DNA of 64,000 nucleotides. Source: Neoceratodus forsteri. Its lineage: Eukaryota > Chordata > Ceratodontiformes > Ceratodontidae. The notes under the pieces are model-generated. The model did no database searches. It saw nothing but the letters and a program-made list of their open reading frames with translations, and was not told where the DNA came from. Position numbers and translations under genes: made by a program. Below, one piece after another: positions 1 to 11,233 of the stretch (within the stretch, counting starts at the first letter, position 1; each line of letters begins with the position of its first letter). Location of the stretch: contig CM057452.1 in NCBI GenBank assembly GCA_016271365.2, positions 1,247,097,001 through 1,247,161,000 on the forward strand, in the 5' to 3' direction.

Positions 1-960
1 CCTGTTTTCCCTCACCTGTATTTCTTTTTGCCAGGGCTAGCTTAACTCTGTTGGCCATCTTATCAAAGTCAGCTCCTCTGAACTCCCATATTTTTGCCTT
101 GGAATGGGATGATTTAGTTCTAGTGGCCAAACTGAGCCATAGCATGTGATGGTCACTGGCCCCCAGCTGACCTTCTACCTGGAGATTTGTGATCCTTTCC
201 CTGTTAGTCAGTACTAGATCTAGGATAGCCCGGTCTCTTGTGGGTTGTTGTACCAGTTGTTTGAGGCCCTCCCACTGCAGGGAATCCACCATGTGTTTAG
301 TTCTGGCAGATGTTTTAGCTGGTATTGACCAATCTATAACTGGCATGTTGAAGACTCCCATTATCAGAACCTCCCCTTTAGCTGTCATGTTTTGTATATC
401 TTCTAACAGTAATGTGTCTTTGTCCTCCCCCTGATCTGGAGGCCTGTACACAACCCCAATTCATATGACTGTCCCATTTCCTGTTTCCAGGGTGACCCAC
501 AGTTCTTCTGGCTCCTTATGTAAATTCTGAATTTCTGTAGCTTTGATATTTTCATTTACATAAAGAGCCACTAAACTCCCCCTTTTTGCACCTCGGCCTC
601 TTCTGAACAGTACATAGCCAGGTACAGAAGTCTCCCAAGTGTGGTTACTGGTAAACCATGTCTCATTAATGGCTACTACAGTATATCCAGTTTAGCCTCT
701 GTCATTATTACCTGCAGATCTGGGATCTTGTTTCCCAGACTGCGAGCATTTGTGTACATGATTTTCCATTGGCCAGATTTCAATGTGTTAGTTGCTGGGC
801 GAGGTCTGGTGTTCCCCTATGTGTCGTATGGGTAGCTGGACCTTTTTCCTTACCTGGTGATGCAAATGAACTACAAACATGCTGAACTCCTGTTTGTCCA
901 CTTGCTGAGGGGGGAGGGGTGTTCTTCCCATTCAATGTATGGGGTGCTGCACCCCTCTCC
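1..960 (-). pseudogene. CR1-like LINE ORF2, apurinic endonuclease domain (partial, decayed)
   Basis: Read on the minus strand this is the N-terminal endonuclease of a CR1-clade ORF2, which nicks target DNA to prime reverse transcription. Visible in order from the right: an NETW segment (catalytic Glu region), a YRPP motif, then a segment matching the GDFN motif but reading GVFN near 350, so a catalytic Asp is lost. The terminal SDH region is also unrecognisable. Frameshifts and stops break the frame (for example beside 460). The RT part would lie left of position 1, outside the window. The copy is homologous to the better preserved endonuclease at 62.9-64.0 kb but belongs to a different subfamily. 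It is a dead copy; the family call is firm. Confidence 0.8.
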
Positions 961-1126
961 CCGTTTGTTAGTTTAAATATTCTGTAAAGATGTCAAACGT
1001 CTGCCCCAGTGCACTGACTTCCTCCTTAGTCAGATGCAGTCCATCAAATTTAAAGAACTTTCACTCCCAAAACTGTTGCCAGTTCCCTATAAATTTGTGT
1101 CCTTTTTCCAGGCACCAGCCCTTGAG

Positions 1127-1678
1127 TCACATGTTTATCTCCCCTATCTCCCCTTCTCTGATCTTATATCCATCTACCCCCCTCTCCCAGACAGGCAGGA
1201 TCTCAGAGAAGGAGATGCCGGATGAAATGGATGATAGTTTGTCACCCAGCTTGATCAGGTGTTCCTTGGTCTCCACAACTGACCTGCTGGTGAGATCATT
1301 AGTCCCTATGTGTACCAGGACATCAATGTTTTCTCCTGCTTCCTGAACAATTTTAGCAATGCAGTCAGTGTCCCACCACGCTGATGTACCTGGGAGACAT
1401 CTGACCATTACCCCTGGCTGGTGAAAGGTATCAACTCCCCGAATCAGGAAGTCTCCTATGATCAGAAGTTTTTTGGATTTCCTTTTTGCTTTTTTTGTTT
1501 TGTTTCCTGTTTTTGGCAAGTTGTGTTGTGCTAGCTCCTGTGCTGCAGTGTCCTCTGCCCCTTTGTCTGATTTTGGAGATAGAGGCTGACACCTGTTTGT
1601 AGTTTTTATATGGTTTGTGGAGGTGATATGTTGGAGAGCACCAAGTGATGGGGCACCTGATTTGCCCCTCCTAACCAC
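1127..1678 (-). pseudogene. CR1-like LINE ORF1, esterase/SGNH-type protein
   Basis: A 183-residue open frame resembles the esterase-like ORF1 protein of CR1 LINEs. A basic Lys-rich stretch is followed by LLIIGDFLIRGVD and, about 60 residues on, VLVHIGTNDL, which correspond to the GDS and GTND blocks of SGNH hydrolases. The nucleophile Ser of GDS is Phe here, so esterase activity is not expected. The frame lies directly upstream (minus strand) of the endonuclease region at 1-960, giving the usual ORF1-ORF2 order. The N-terminal zinc-finger or coiled-coil part seen in some CR1 ORF1 proteins is not visible, and the element is cut at about 1,680 where a different LINE begins. Confidence 0.78.
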
Positions 1679-2240
1679 CTGCCAGCCTCCCGGACCAAAT
1701 ACCCTGTGCGGTCAAGGTGCTTCTATTAGATGTTGGGGAAATGGTGGGCAGTTCTTATAATATATTTCCTCTTGAATATGCAATTTGAGGTGCACAATCT
1801 CGGCCCATGCTGCCTGGAGTGGAGCCCTTGGATCTCAAATGGCCCAGCATGTAGGACAGTGTCCTAAATCCTGTAAAACTGCCCTTCTGAAAAGTGTTCT
1901 GCAGTACCTGCAGTTAATGATATCCATTCCAGATAAGTTGATGGGTTTATAGTAGCTGGACATAAGATGGTCCAATGAAGCAAAGAGTTTAGGAGAGTGG
2001 CAGATTAGTAGATTGTCAAGGAGATACATGATCCTTGGTAAAAACAACATGCGGACAGCTGCCACTCTGCCCAGTAGAGACAACTGGAGTATGTGCCACC
2101 TCTCCACCTGAGAGGATAGTTGGGCTAACAAGGGGGAAAAGTTGGAGGACTCCCACTCCGACCACCAGTTGGAAATATAGAGCCCCGGATAAGTGAAACT
2201 TTGGTCCGACCAAGCCAGCTCGGTGCCGTTGAGGCAGTCT

Positions 2241-3061
2241 CTAGAGCAGGTGGAGTTCAGTGGGTCCAGAATGGTCTTTTTCTGATTGGCGCTCTACCCA
2301 GAGAGGGGAGGTGAAATCCTGGAGGATAGATAAGACTGATGAAAGAGATTGGTGAGGGTGAGAAAGGGTGAGCAAAAGGTCATCAGTATAGGCCACTACC
2401 AGGTAAGGAGTACCACCCACTTCCTCGCCCAAGACTGCTTTTGAGGCTATAAAGGTCCAGATTAGGTGGTCCAGGGCTATCAGAAAAAGGAGATGAGAAA
2501 GAGGGTATCCTTGCCGGGTTCCTCTCTGCAGGGAAAAGGGGCTGATAGGGTGGTATTGGTAAGAATGCGGGCTACAGGGGAGCTATACAGGGTGTGTATT
2601 CACTGGCAAAAATATGAGCCAAAGCTGTAGAGCTGGAGCACTTCATGCAAGTAGTTCCACTCTATCGAGTCAAAGACTTTGGTGAGATCAATGGCAAGTG
2701 ACGCCATAGTTATGGCCTACTGGGATGCTGCCCATTTGAGGTTGTGCAACAATCTAGTGTTGTCGATACCCGACTTGCCTTTCAGGAAGCCTGCCTGCAC
2801 TGGATGGATGACAGAGGGAAGAATGTCTAGCAGTCTAGTAGCTAAGATTTTGGCTAAACATTTTGTATCGACTGGCAAGAGAGAAACGGGGTGAAAATTC
2901 ACATGATTCATGGGGTCATTAGATTTCTTAGGGAGGATGATGATGAGTACTTCTCTCATAGTAGGCGGGATAAATTTTGCCCCATGCACCTCCTGAAGGG
3001 CCTGAAGCAAAGGGTCTATAGTGTCAGCTCCCAGAGCACAGTAGAGTTCCACCACCATCAT
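2241..3061 (-). pseudogene. Tx1/L1-like reverse transcriptase remnant
   Basis: The frame 3061-2717 carries LPKKSNDP, then HPVSLLPVDTKCLAKILATR and IHPVQAGFLKGK, which match the fingers region of L1-clade RT (the NYRPISLLN block and the Q-x-GF-x-GR block). Further on, 2432-2241 has VAYTDDLLL, the polymerase C motif with FADD or YADD changed to YTDD; the two catalytic Asp survive. The A and B motifs in between fall in a frame-shifted stretch. The RT would copy LINE RNA at the nicked target. This copy is inactive because of frameshifts. Confidence 0.78.
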
Positions 3062-3578
3062 AGGCCATTTTAGATAAAGCCTGCCTTATTTCCAATCCAG
3101 TGATTTGAGCATCCTACTTCATAGCTTGAGCGAGGGTCAATGTCGGCTGAACCAAATCTTGACAAAACTTAGACAACCCTTGCTTTAACTGCAAGAGGGA
3201 CAGAGAGGAGTGTGACTGATGCAGGAAGGCATAGAAGGACTGCATAGTATTGTTAATGTCCTGAGGTCCATGGACCACCTTCCCTGAAGTGCCTCAGAGG
3301 GCATGGATTCTAAAGGATGCCTGTTGTTTATGAAGTCTAAACACCAGGAGTATGCCACTTTTTCACCCTATCCCAATAGGCATGTTTTGCCCATAAGAGG
3401 AGCCATTCCACCTTCTGATTGAGTATAGTGTTAATCTGGTATTTGAGCCCAACTATACAGCGGAGAAGGGAGTTATCCCTACCTGAGGGCCACAGAGCCT
3501 GAAACTGCTGCTCCAGTCCAGTAAGGTCTGCCTGCAATGCAGCCAGGGTTGCCCTGCAGGCCCTATTCTTTGCAGCTG

Positions 3579-3678
3579 AAAATGCTATGATATGACCCCA
3601 TAGGACGACCTTGAAGGCTGCCCAGACCGTACCCAGGGACACTTCACCTGTTGAATTGGTAGAGAAATAGTCACGAGC
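3579..3678. repeat. 100-bp segment, copy 1 (in-place LINE linker)
   Basis: This stretch recurs in direct orientation at 4105-4204 with roughly nine mismatches. Here it sits in its natural place in the LINE linker between endonuclease and RT. Confidence 0.85.
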
Positions 3679-3736
3679 AACCTGGGAGATCATTCAGCAT
3701 AACTCTGGGTCCTTGAGAAGCAGGGGGATTACACCT

Positions 3737-4104
3737 CTACCTCATGCAATGAGGCTGCTGTCCTACGGGATTGTATGTGGTTAGGATGGGAGCGTGATCC
3801 AAGATGAGGATGCTCCCAATTTTATACTCAGAGATACCCTGGGCAGCCACCACATTGGCCAGCCAATAATCAATACGGCTATAGGTGGTGTGGACGTGGG
3901 AGTAGAACATATAGTCCTCTCCGGTGGGATGATCACACCGCCACATTTCAGCCAGGCCCCATTCATCCTGCAAGTTCTGCAAAGCCACCCTAGCTTTTGG
4001 GTGAGCTTAAGGAAGTGGTTTAGATGTATCCAAAAAAGCATCCAGGACCAAGTTGAAATCACCACCCACAAGGATCGGGATAGTCAAACCATCCCATCCG
4101 ATCA
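3737..4104 (-). pseudogene. Tx1/L1-like endonuclease domain remnant
   Basis: The segment contains GGDFNLVLDAF near 4,050 (intact GDFN), a YSRIDYWLA block typical of L1/Tx1 endonucleases, and LDHAPI in place of SDHAPV at the catalytic His region. These belong to the APE-type endonuclease that nicks the target during target-primed reverse transcription. The N-terminal third is missing beyond 4,104 and there is at least one stop between GDFN and the next block. The 83-residue open frame 3988-3737 covers its C-terminal half. The clade call rests on the YSRIDY spacing and on the RT next to it. Confidence 0.78.
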
Positions 4105-4204
4105 AAAATGCTATGATATGACCCCATAGGATGGCCTAGAAGGCTTCCCAGACCGTACCGAGGGACACTTCACCAGTTAAATTGGTAGAGAAATAGTCAC
4201 GAGC
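4105..4204. repeat. 100-bp segment, copy 2 (misplaced at LINE 5' break)
   Basis: Second copy of 3579-3678, now upstream of the endonuclease. The ~9% divergence suggests it came from another element copy and not from a local duplication, as expected if the reverse transcriptase jumped template just before synthesis stopped. Confidence 0.85.
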
Positions 4205-4594
4205 TGAGCAAGATGGCGACCACGTGGATCAGCCTCCATTTTAGCTCCATTTCAGTTTAGTTTTTATTTTGTTTAATTTAATTTTTAACCTTGCTTTGAA
4301 TAGTTTTATTCCTCAATTTCTGTAAGTTTTAGGTAAATGTCACCGGGTCTCTACTTGCCGGTAGCACTGGGTCTGGGTCATTGCAGCGTTGAGGTAGTTT
4401 TGGTGTGTGTTCTACTGCTGTGTGATCCTGATTGCCCCCGATTCACTCTCCGTTGGTGTTGAGAGCTGTAGTCTGGCAGATTTGAGGGGTGACCTAGGAG
4501 CAAGCATTTTATAAGTGGTGTAATCCAGAAAGTAGTGGTGCCTGGCTTCAGGAGATATCCATCTGAGATACCTATAGATTAAGCTGTGGTACAA
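4205..4594 (+). promoter_or_regulatory. Possible LINE 5' UTR with YY1-like site, inverted
   Basis: Directly at the break of the minus-strand LINE, the plus strand reads GAGCAAGATGGCGACCACG. It holds the ATGGCG core of a YY1 site as found at the start of mammalian L1 5' UTRs, followed by a CACGTG E-box. The stretch to about 4,590 has no coding signal. One reading is the 5' UTR of the same LINE, inverted by twin priming. It could equally be unrelated flanking DNA. Confidence 0.35.
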
Positions 4595-4995
4595 CAGCCT
4601 AGTTGTGTCAGGAGCAGAATGTCCTATATGACTTTAGACAGATTTCAACCTAGACATTTCCCTTTTGAACAAGTGGGTAGAAAGAATGACACCATAATCC
4701 AACAGAGGAGAAGACTGTGGTTTGCAATGGACAAATTGGCTTTGTCAGTACTGTGTTGCTTAACTTTTTAAAGGAGCCCAAGTTTTCTTTTAGTTGAACA
4801 GTAAGATGGTCCAGGAGAGATTTAAAGGATACACCAATATTCAAGTGGATTCTAGCTACTTAAAACTCCTGACAACCTCCAATTTTGAACCATTTAATGT
4901 GCATAAGTCAAAGGCACCAGAATGGATATTTACTGGGGTTGTTGATTCGAAAAATCATGGATTTTCTTTTCTGTTCACTGAAATGAGCTTATCCT
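4595..4995 (-). pseudogene. L2-like LINE, C-terminal RT/thumb remnant
   Basis: The minus-strand translation aligns with the better copy at 60,270-61,010: a WIDxKLSFQDHI-type block, a stretch of basic and aromatic residues, then a segment equivalent to LLDYGDIIF. Similarity is recognisable at both DNA and protein level but many stops are present. It is a short internal fragment of an L2-like ORF2 without ends. Confidence 0.6.
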
Positions 4996-5059
4996 GAATA
5001 AACCAAATTTGAAATATTGCAAAGTCCTTATTTAACTATGACTAATGTCAGCAATAAAT

Positions 5060-7465
5060 ATTGGAGCACCTGTAAATGACTACATTGTTCACGTGGAGAA
5101 GAGATTTTGAAGGACCTGTAGAAGAAATGCTAAGGAGCATTGACCTCATGTCAGTATGGTTTGGTATCAAGCTTCATGCCCATCAGACTAACTTCAAAAC
5201 CACAGTAGTGGACTTTAGAAAGGCAGATTTTGATAGAGTGAGGGAAATAGAGGTAAATTACAAAAGGGGGAATTAGCAGATGGGGCAGACAGTAAGTAGG
5301 ATACGATATGGGAAGATTTCACTGAGGTCATTAACATCTGTATAAGAAAGGTGGAAAAGAACAGAAACTGAAGAAAACCTATTTGGTAAATAGTGTAGCG
5401 TGAGGCAGTGGTGAAGAAAATATGGGCCTTCAAATGCTATAAACCCTGGGAGGGCTAGTTAAATTAAGCAATGTCACAAAGGTGAGGTGGGTGAAGGAAG
5501 AGGTCACATTTTAAATGCAGAGGGGTAAAAGTGGGGGGTCCAGGTTTCTTTTGCTACAATGGGAAGAAAAGGAAGACCAATGCTGGGACTCTCAGACTAG
5601 AAAGGGAGAAGAGTGAGTAGTCAGTTTAAGTGCAAAGCAGAGATACTGAATAAACAGTTCAGTTCAATTTTTATGGTAGAAAAGAAGAAGCCACTCCCAC
5701 TGTATGGGATACAGCACGGGGGCATGGCTATGCTAAAAATAGAGAAGGAGATGGTTTTAAAAGGGCTGGAGGCACTAAACTGGAACATATAACCAGGTCC
5801 AGATGGCCTGCACCCAAAGGTTCAAGAAATGGAAAAAGTACTAGCGACAGCACTGATGAATTCTTAAACTGCTCACTAAAAACAGTAAAGGTACCAAACC
5901 ACTGAAAGGTGTCTGATGTGGTGTGATCTAGATAACTACCATCCAATCAGCCTGACATCAGTAGTGGGCAAGTTGTTAGCAGGACTGATCAAGGAAAGGT
6001 TGGTGGAGTTTCTGGAGGTAAAATGAATGCAGGACAGCAAACAGCATGGGCTTTTTGGGGAAAGATTTTGCTGGATTAACTTGTTTGACTTTTTTTGATT
6101 GTGTGACTAGAACATAGAAACATAGAAGTTGATGGCAGATAAGGACCGCAAGGCCCATCCAGTCTGCCCATTTCTTCTTCTTCTACCTTATAAATGCGCC
6201 ATCGGCCTTTGATCTGTCAATGGCCTATCTATTCATACTCATCTGTATTGCTGCCTTATGCCATTGATAGGGGCCAGATTTGCAAGTACTTTATATGGAG
6301 TTCAATAAGCATGCAACTGCACACCACACCAAAAAACTGTCAGACCTTGGTGAGGGCGAGGGCCTTGTCAGATGCATCAGAAATTGGCTAGGAGCAAGGA
6401 TTCAGAGCATGGTGCTAAATGGGAAAGTCTCAGAAATCACAGATGTCACTAGTATGGTACCCAGAGGTTGTTTCTGAGACTGGTACTTCTAAACATCTTT
6501 ATTTGTAACACTGGCACAGCTATTCAGACAAGACATCCCTTTTTGTGGATAACATAAAATTCTCTGCAATGGTGGACACTGAAAAGGACATAAGGGCACT
6601 GAAAGAGGATTTTGGGAGGTAAGAGTAGTGCTCTAAACTAAAGCAGATGAAGTTAAGTGTAAAAAAGTACAAAGTCATGCATATTGGAGCAAAAAAAACC
6701 AAATAATGGAATACAGGATAGGTGGGGTGAGTCTGGAACAGAAAAGGCAAGAAAGGGATCTGAGGGTTATCACATAAGATAAACTTGAAGCTTGCGGCTC
6801 ATTGCAATAAGATGGTGAGCAGGAGAAAGAAAATGTTGGGATGCATTAGCAGTGGAATAAACAGTAGGTATAAGGAGGTGTTGCTGCCCCTGTACAGATC
6901 CCTAGAGAGGTCAAACCTATTGTAAGCAGTTCTGGAATCAACACCTGAAGAGAGATCAAGACAGAGTTGAGGTGGTGCATACAAAGGCCACCAGGATGAT
7001 TCATGGGTAGTAGGGCAGGTTCCTAGAGGAAAGGCTACAGGACTTGAAAATGTACTCACTGGGGGCCAGGAGGAAGGCTGGGACACACAGTAGAAACGTA
7101 AGTTTCTTTAAAGGTTTTAACAAAGTTGGCAGCAGAGTGCTGTTTACCTAGAGTGCAAATATTAGCAGTTAGGGTAACAATAAGAAACTGGATAGGGGAA
7201 AGATTAAAAAAGGACAACATGAAGAAGTATATTTTAACAGAAAGAGTGGTGAAGTGGAACAGACTGCCCAACTAGGTAGAGTGTGAGGAAACAGTGGTTG
7301 GATTTGAGTTGGAGTGCGATAGACATATGGGGTTAATGGGGAAAAGAGGGGAAGGGGATATGAGGAACTATTTGGGGACTCAGTCTCAGTGGTTAAGTCA
7401 GACAAAAGGCAGACTGGAAAAGCAATTTGCCTTTTGTTGATGATTTTCTATGTTTTATAGTGTTC
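5060..7465 (+). pseudogene. CR1-like LINE ORF2, endonuclease C-term through RT (heavily decayed)
   Basis: Plus-strand ORF2 in order: a segment reading VDFRKADFD at 5208, matching LDFRGADF of the copy at 63 kb; linker; a KERLVEFLE block at 5990; after a nested insertion, LYMEFNKH (RT motif A region); CIRNWLGARIQSMVLNGKV and SMVPRG (motif B, from SGVPQGS); FVDNIKFSA (motif C, FADD to FVDN); then VMHIGAKKT and a degenerate thumb. A catalytic Asp of motif C is lost and the frame shifts repeatedly. The 3' end near 7,465 has the ATTCTATG-like tail common to CR1. This is an old, dead copy. Confidence 0.75.
6110..6252 (-). mobile_element. Nested CR1 3'-end fragment
   Basis: It begins with AACATAGAAACATAGAAG and runs through a 'ggcccatccagtctgccca' block, the antisense of a CR1 3' end also seen at 61,107 and 14,338. 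It interrupts RT motif A of the plus-strand CR1 at 5060-7465; the host reading resumes at about 6,253. About 140 bp remain, so it is a severely 5'-truncated insertion. Confidence 0.75.
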
Positions 7466-7559
7466 TAAGTTTCATTGCAAGGCCTCCACTCAACTGATGT
7501 CACCAGCTTCTGGAACTGATCTGTAATAATGACAACAGTTATTCTGTTTTTGCTATGTA

Positions 7560-8720
7560 GCTATCAAATAAATATCAGACTCCTCTAGTTCCCTCAAACT
7601 GCCTTCATCTCACTCCCTTAGAAACCTTGACTCCCATATCTTAACCATCCCATTCAGGTCCACCTTAGTAGGCCAGGCAGCATTCTCACACCGCTTCCCA
7701 AAAATATGTAACTCCCTTCCCCCACCCATCTGTCATGCTGCCTCCCCACAGGTCCTCACCTCCCTCCATTCTTCCACCCCCCCCTCGGCTCCTGGCTGGC
7801 CCCCCCTTTGGGCCGCCTATGCCCTTCACTGCCACCCTACCCCAGTTGCAGCCACTGTCACCCCACCTCACGGCCCCCCGGGTAACCTGGCATAACCCTT
7901 TGGCAGGTGGGTCCCCTTCCTCTGAGGGAGAAGGCACCGGTGGGGACAGGCCAGCATACTCTCTATTTGGGCCGGGTGCCACTGAAGTAGTCTTTGGACT
8001 GCCCAGGGCTCCATGGCAGCAGGAGCCAGCGACTGTCATTCGGGCAGCCATGGAGATCTTTTTTCCATTTTCTCCACTGGGAGCGTGGCATGCCACTCAC
8101 ATCAAGGCCTACACCAATGTTCACCATACCTCTTTGGTTATTGAGACCCAGAGCATTGCCATACCCCCAGCCTCCGCCAGGAGTCGGCAGGTGCTGAGTT
8201 GCCTTTCTGCCCTCCCCCTGAAAGAAGGCGATAAGTCATCAGACACTCGAGTCTTCTCTCCCTGGCTGGCCCTCCATTCCCCCGGCTCTGTTCTTGAACC
8301 CAGGTTGCTGGCATCGCAAGCAAAAATCCAACTGCTGCGCTAATGGGCCGGGTCCCTCACCTCCCTTCTAAAGAACCCTTTCTCTCCTTCCTACAGATAT
8401 GCTTAATTTCCACCCTCACCATATTACCTTTCTGTTCATTATGCAGATTCACACTTATTCTATGTTACTCATGTCATTGATTGTTTAATTTTAGCTTCCT
8501 AGCACTTCTTTTTGTATTGCTGAACTGTACTATTATCAATTTTGTCATCCTGTTTGCTAATTGTATTTCGTATCCATTTCTTGTTCTGTATTTGCATTTT
8601 TGTTGCTTGTATCCTTATTGTTAACCCTGTCCCCTCTCCCTCAGGATGCATCTGGAAACCAGCATTAACTGCTCAGTATGCCTTTCCTGGTGAAACTTTT
8701 AAATAAATAAATAAATCAGA
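7560..8720 (+). mobile_element. L2-like LINE 3' end, split by a SINE
   Basis: Two pieces, 7560-7765 and 8355-8720, form the C-terminal coding tail and 3' UTR of an L2-like LINE. The end has the typical 'gcatctggaaaccagcat' block and an (AAAT)n tail at 8,700. A SINE sits between them, flanked by a 12-bp repeat of the L2 sequence. No RT core is present. Confidence 0.65.
7766..8354 (-). mobile_element. Long tRNA-headed SINE, copy 1 (589 bp)
   Basis: Minus-strand SINE of a family with four copies here. The Pol III A box is TAGCGCAGCAGTTGG (8342-8328) and the B box GGTTCAAGAAC (8300-8290), spaced as in a tRNA. A GC-rich body of more than 500 bp follows. Target duplication CCTCACCTCCCT lies at 7754-7765 and 8355-8366. 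The long open frames on either strand (7735-8343, 7686-8096) reflect GC content and I do not consider them genes. A typical tRNA-derived SINE is 150-350 bp, so this family is unusually long. Confidence 0.8.
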
Positions 8721-9230
8721 CAGGAAAAATAGCATTACCAGGAAGGGCCACCCCCCCCCCAAAAAAAATTAGATTGTTAATAAAAAATAGCATCATTTGG
8801 AAGCCCCCACAAATCAAGGTTGTTTCAATAAGTACAAATGTAAAGGAATGGTAGTGAGATTACATAGACAACATGCATGCCCAAATTGCCAATTGTATTA
8901 GCAAAAGATAAAGCAAGGTTTGCTCTATGTTTGTATCAATACTTGCGTATACTGCCAACATACTCTCTGACCCAGGGATTTTGCATTGCACTGTTTTCTT
9001 TTAAAATAATAATAAAAGAAACTGCTTTGAAAATGTTTATAACATTTAAAAATGCTCAAATGAAGATTCTGAATATGCCAGGAATACAGTGTTGCTACTG
9101 TAATAATATTTTTTTTGTAATTATAATTTGTCAGAAAAGCTCCACATTGACATCTCATTTCAAAGTGCATCCTTTTGTAGGGTTACACACAGCAGATGCA
9201 TTTAACTGACTTTGGGAATGTTGTCCAAGT
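8721..9230. other. No recognised feature
   Basis: AT-rich sequence with a C9A8 homopolymer pair at 8,752. The overlapping open frames 8877-9209 (+) and 8925-9170 (-) have no recognisable motif. Confidence 0.5.
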
Positions 9231-9234
9231 ACTT

Positions 9235-9425
9235 TGGTTAAATAGCTCTCCCCATGTAAGGCCCCCTCAGCAGTGTAGAACCCTCTAATCCCACACTACA
9301 GTAAATTAGCTCAAGTTTCTGGTGTTGGTAAAAACCAGTGACCTTCTCGTCTTCCAGGACAACACCACAGGTGAACGGGTGCACAGCCTACTGAGCCACT
9401 GAAACTGATTTTAAAAGGTCTAGCT
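9235..9425 (-). mobile_element. tRNA-derived SINE
   Basis: On the minus strand TGGCTCAGTAGG (9398-9387) is a perfect tRNA A box, preceded by a short leader and followed about 45 bp later by a degenerate B box (GGTCACTGGTTTTTACC, 9344-9328). The remainder to about 9,235 is a short unique tail. No tRNA cloverleaf can be drawn, so it is a SINE and not a tRNA gene. Confidence 0.6.
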
Positions 9426-9429
9426 TTTA

Positions 9430-11230
9430 AATCAATAATACTGCTTTTAGGTGGAGCAAGAGAACAAGGAAAAAACAAACTAAATTTAAAGACAAGCAGT
9501 TATTCTTCATTGAATCTGGACTTCATGAACACAGTCCTGTGAAACATTAACAGCTGAGGTAATGTATCACATAAATTCTGTATGTCAGCTCAGCTGTAGT
9601 GGAATCTCATGCCCAGTTCTGCAATTACAGCTCAGAGTATGTACTGTAGATGGAAAATAAGAGAGTCACAAGTGCTGATCCATATGGGAACGCCTGTGGA
9701 GGCAGTGATGGGAAAAGACATTCCATTGCTAACAGAAACTGCACTTGGAAACAATTTGTAAACAAAGCTAGGACAGAAAAGTCTAAATTGCAGCCAGTGT
9801 AACTGTACCTCATAATTTAAAGCACAGAAAAGGAATAACTATCAAGTAAGAGCATGAACATGTTGGTGAATCTGCTTCCAATTACAGGTCAGTGAAGATT
9901 CTGAGCACGGTTTTCCAAAACGGTCTAAAGATCTTGTGATTTTGCCACAAACTCCAGCTTCACTGAAGAAGTAGTTTATAGCAGACTAGGGTCATTGTCC
10001 AAGCACTCCATTTTAGTGAGATGGTTACTTGAATTTGCTGCTGCTCACACCTGCTATATAATAACTTGGGAGCATTTTCTCCCATAATTTGCTGTTATAA
10101 CCATCTGATTATAACAGCAAACATGTGCCAGGTTTCCCTTGCTACATGCATGCCCACACTGCTTCCCTCACGCATACACAATGCCTTAGCTGGACTGTGC
10201 TATTGACCTAGCACTACCAGAACCACTGGCCATACCATTTTCTGAAGTTGCTGGGTAGTGTTTTCAAGGTGAGAAAAGACTGGCCAGCAATTATTTAAAA
10301 CTAAATATGAGTAGGTATACAAAACTTGAATTTTACACACACCCTTAAGTTCACTTCTGGGGTTTATGTAGCATTCCACACCTCGGATGTGTGTAAAATT
10401 CTTGTTACACACACCTCTCCATGTATTATTCTATATATTTTATACAAGTACCTTAAAGTACGCTGCTTCACCTCTTGCAATACTCTTAACTGTAGCCTGG
10501 ATCAGATCCAGACTGATACAGTACCTACAGTTACACTTCACATTGTTCCACTGCAGCCCTGATTTGTTCTTGTGTATACATTCAAAAAGGTGTTGGGACA
10601 TGCAGAAATATACACTGTACTGTGCTGTAAGGTACAATGTGAAGCCAATGGCCTTTAACAACACACAAAGTCTATATATATATATATATATATATGCACA
10701 ACCAGAAATAATTGTGTTTGTTATGCAATTTTGAAACCTCTCAGAAAATTAATGCATTTTATGTAAAATTGGCCACAGGAAACAAACAATCCAATTGTCC
10801 TGAAATCACCATGCACCAAGTGTTTTTAGACCATGGACACACACAAGAAAAAAAAAGCTGAAAAAAATATATGTGAAAAACACGTAGACTTTTTTTTCCC
10901 ATTTGTGACTCATTTCATGTCATTCATGAATTAAAAAAAAAATCTTGTGTACACCCTGGCCAACATCGGTACCCAGTCGCCAACCCAAAAAGTACTGACA
11001 CTGGTGGTTGGGTGCCCTGCACATCTCCAGCACCCACCACTCTGCACTCATTTTCCATTTTTAACACTACCAGATGTGTTTGCTGCCATTCACTGATGTA
11101 AATATAAAATATGTAACTGTAAGTCCTAAAAATGCACTGCACCTGTGCAGGGACTTAGTTTTTTTAGCCAAAACAAGATTGAATTTGTTATCCCAAAAGG
11201 TGTATTTCAGGGTCATTCTCAAACACCCAC
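9430..11230. other. No gene recognised; (TA)n microsatellite at 10,672-10,695
   Basis: No repeat family or coding motif recognised. There is a TA microsatellite, and a short inverted pair around 10,328/10,385 (TTTTACACACAC and its complement). The small open frames here carry no domain signal. Confidence 0.5.
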
Positions 11231-11233
11231 ATT

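Larger units (their letters stand above)
1685..4204 (-). mobile_element. Tx1/L1-clade LINE, ORF2 region, 5' broken
   Basis: Minus-strand LINE body carrying endonuclease (4104-3737), linker (3693-3337), reverse transcriptase (3061-2241) and C-terminal segment (2213-1690) in the expected order. The protein motifs are of the L1/Tx1 type, not the CR1 type of its neighbours. The left end abuts CR1 ORF1 at about 1,680, so the 3' UTR is missing. The right end is abnormal: a 100-bp piece of the linker is repeated upstream of the endonuclease at 4105-4204. Confidence 0.8.

Noticed and set aside
7735..8343. 202-residue Pro-rich open frame on the plus strand
   Set aside because: It is almost exactly the antisense of a tRNA-headed SINE with target duplications; the high GC content explains the open frame.
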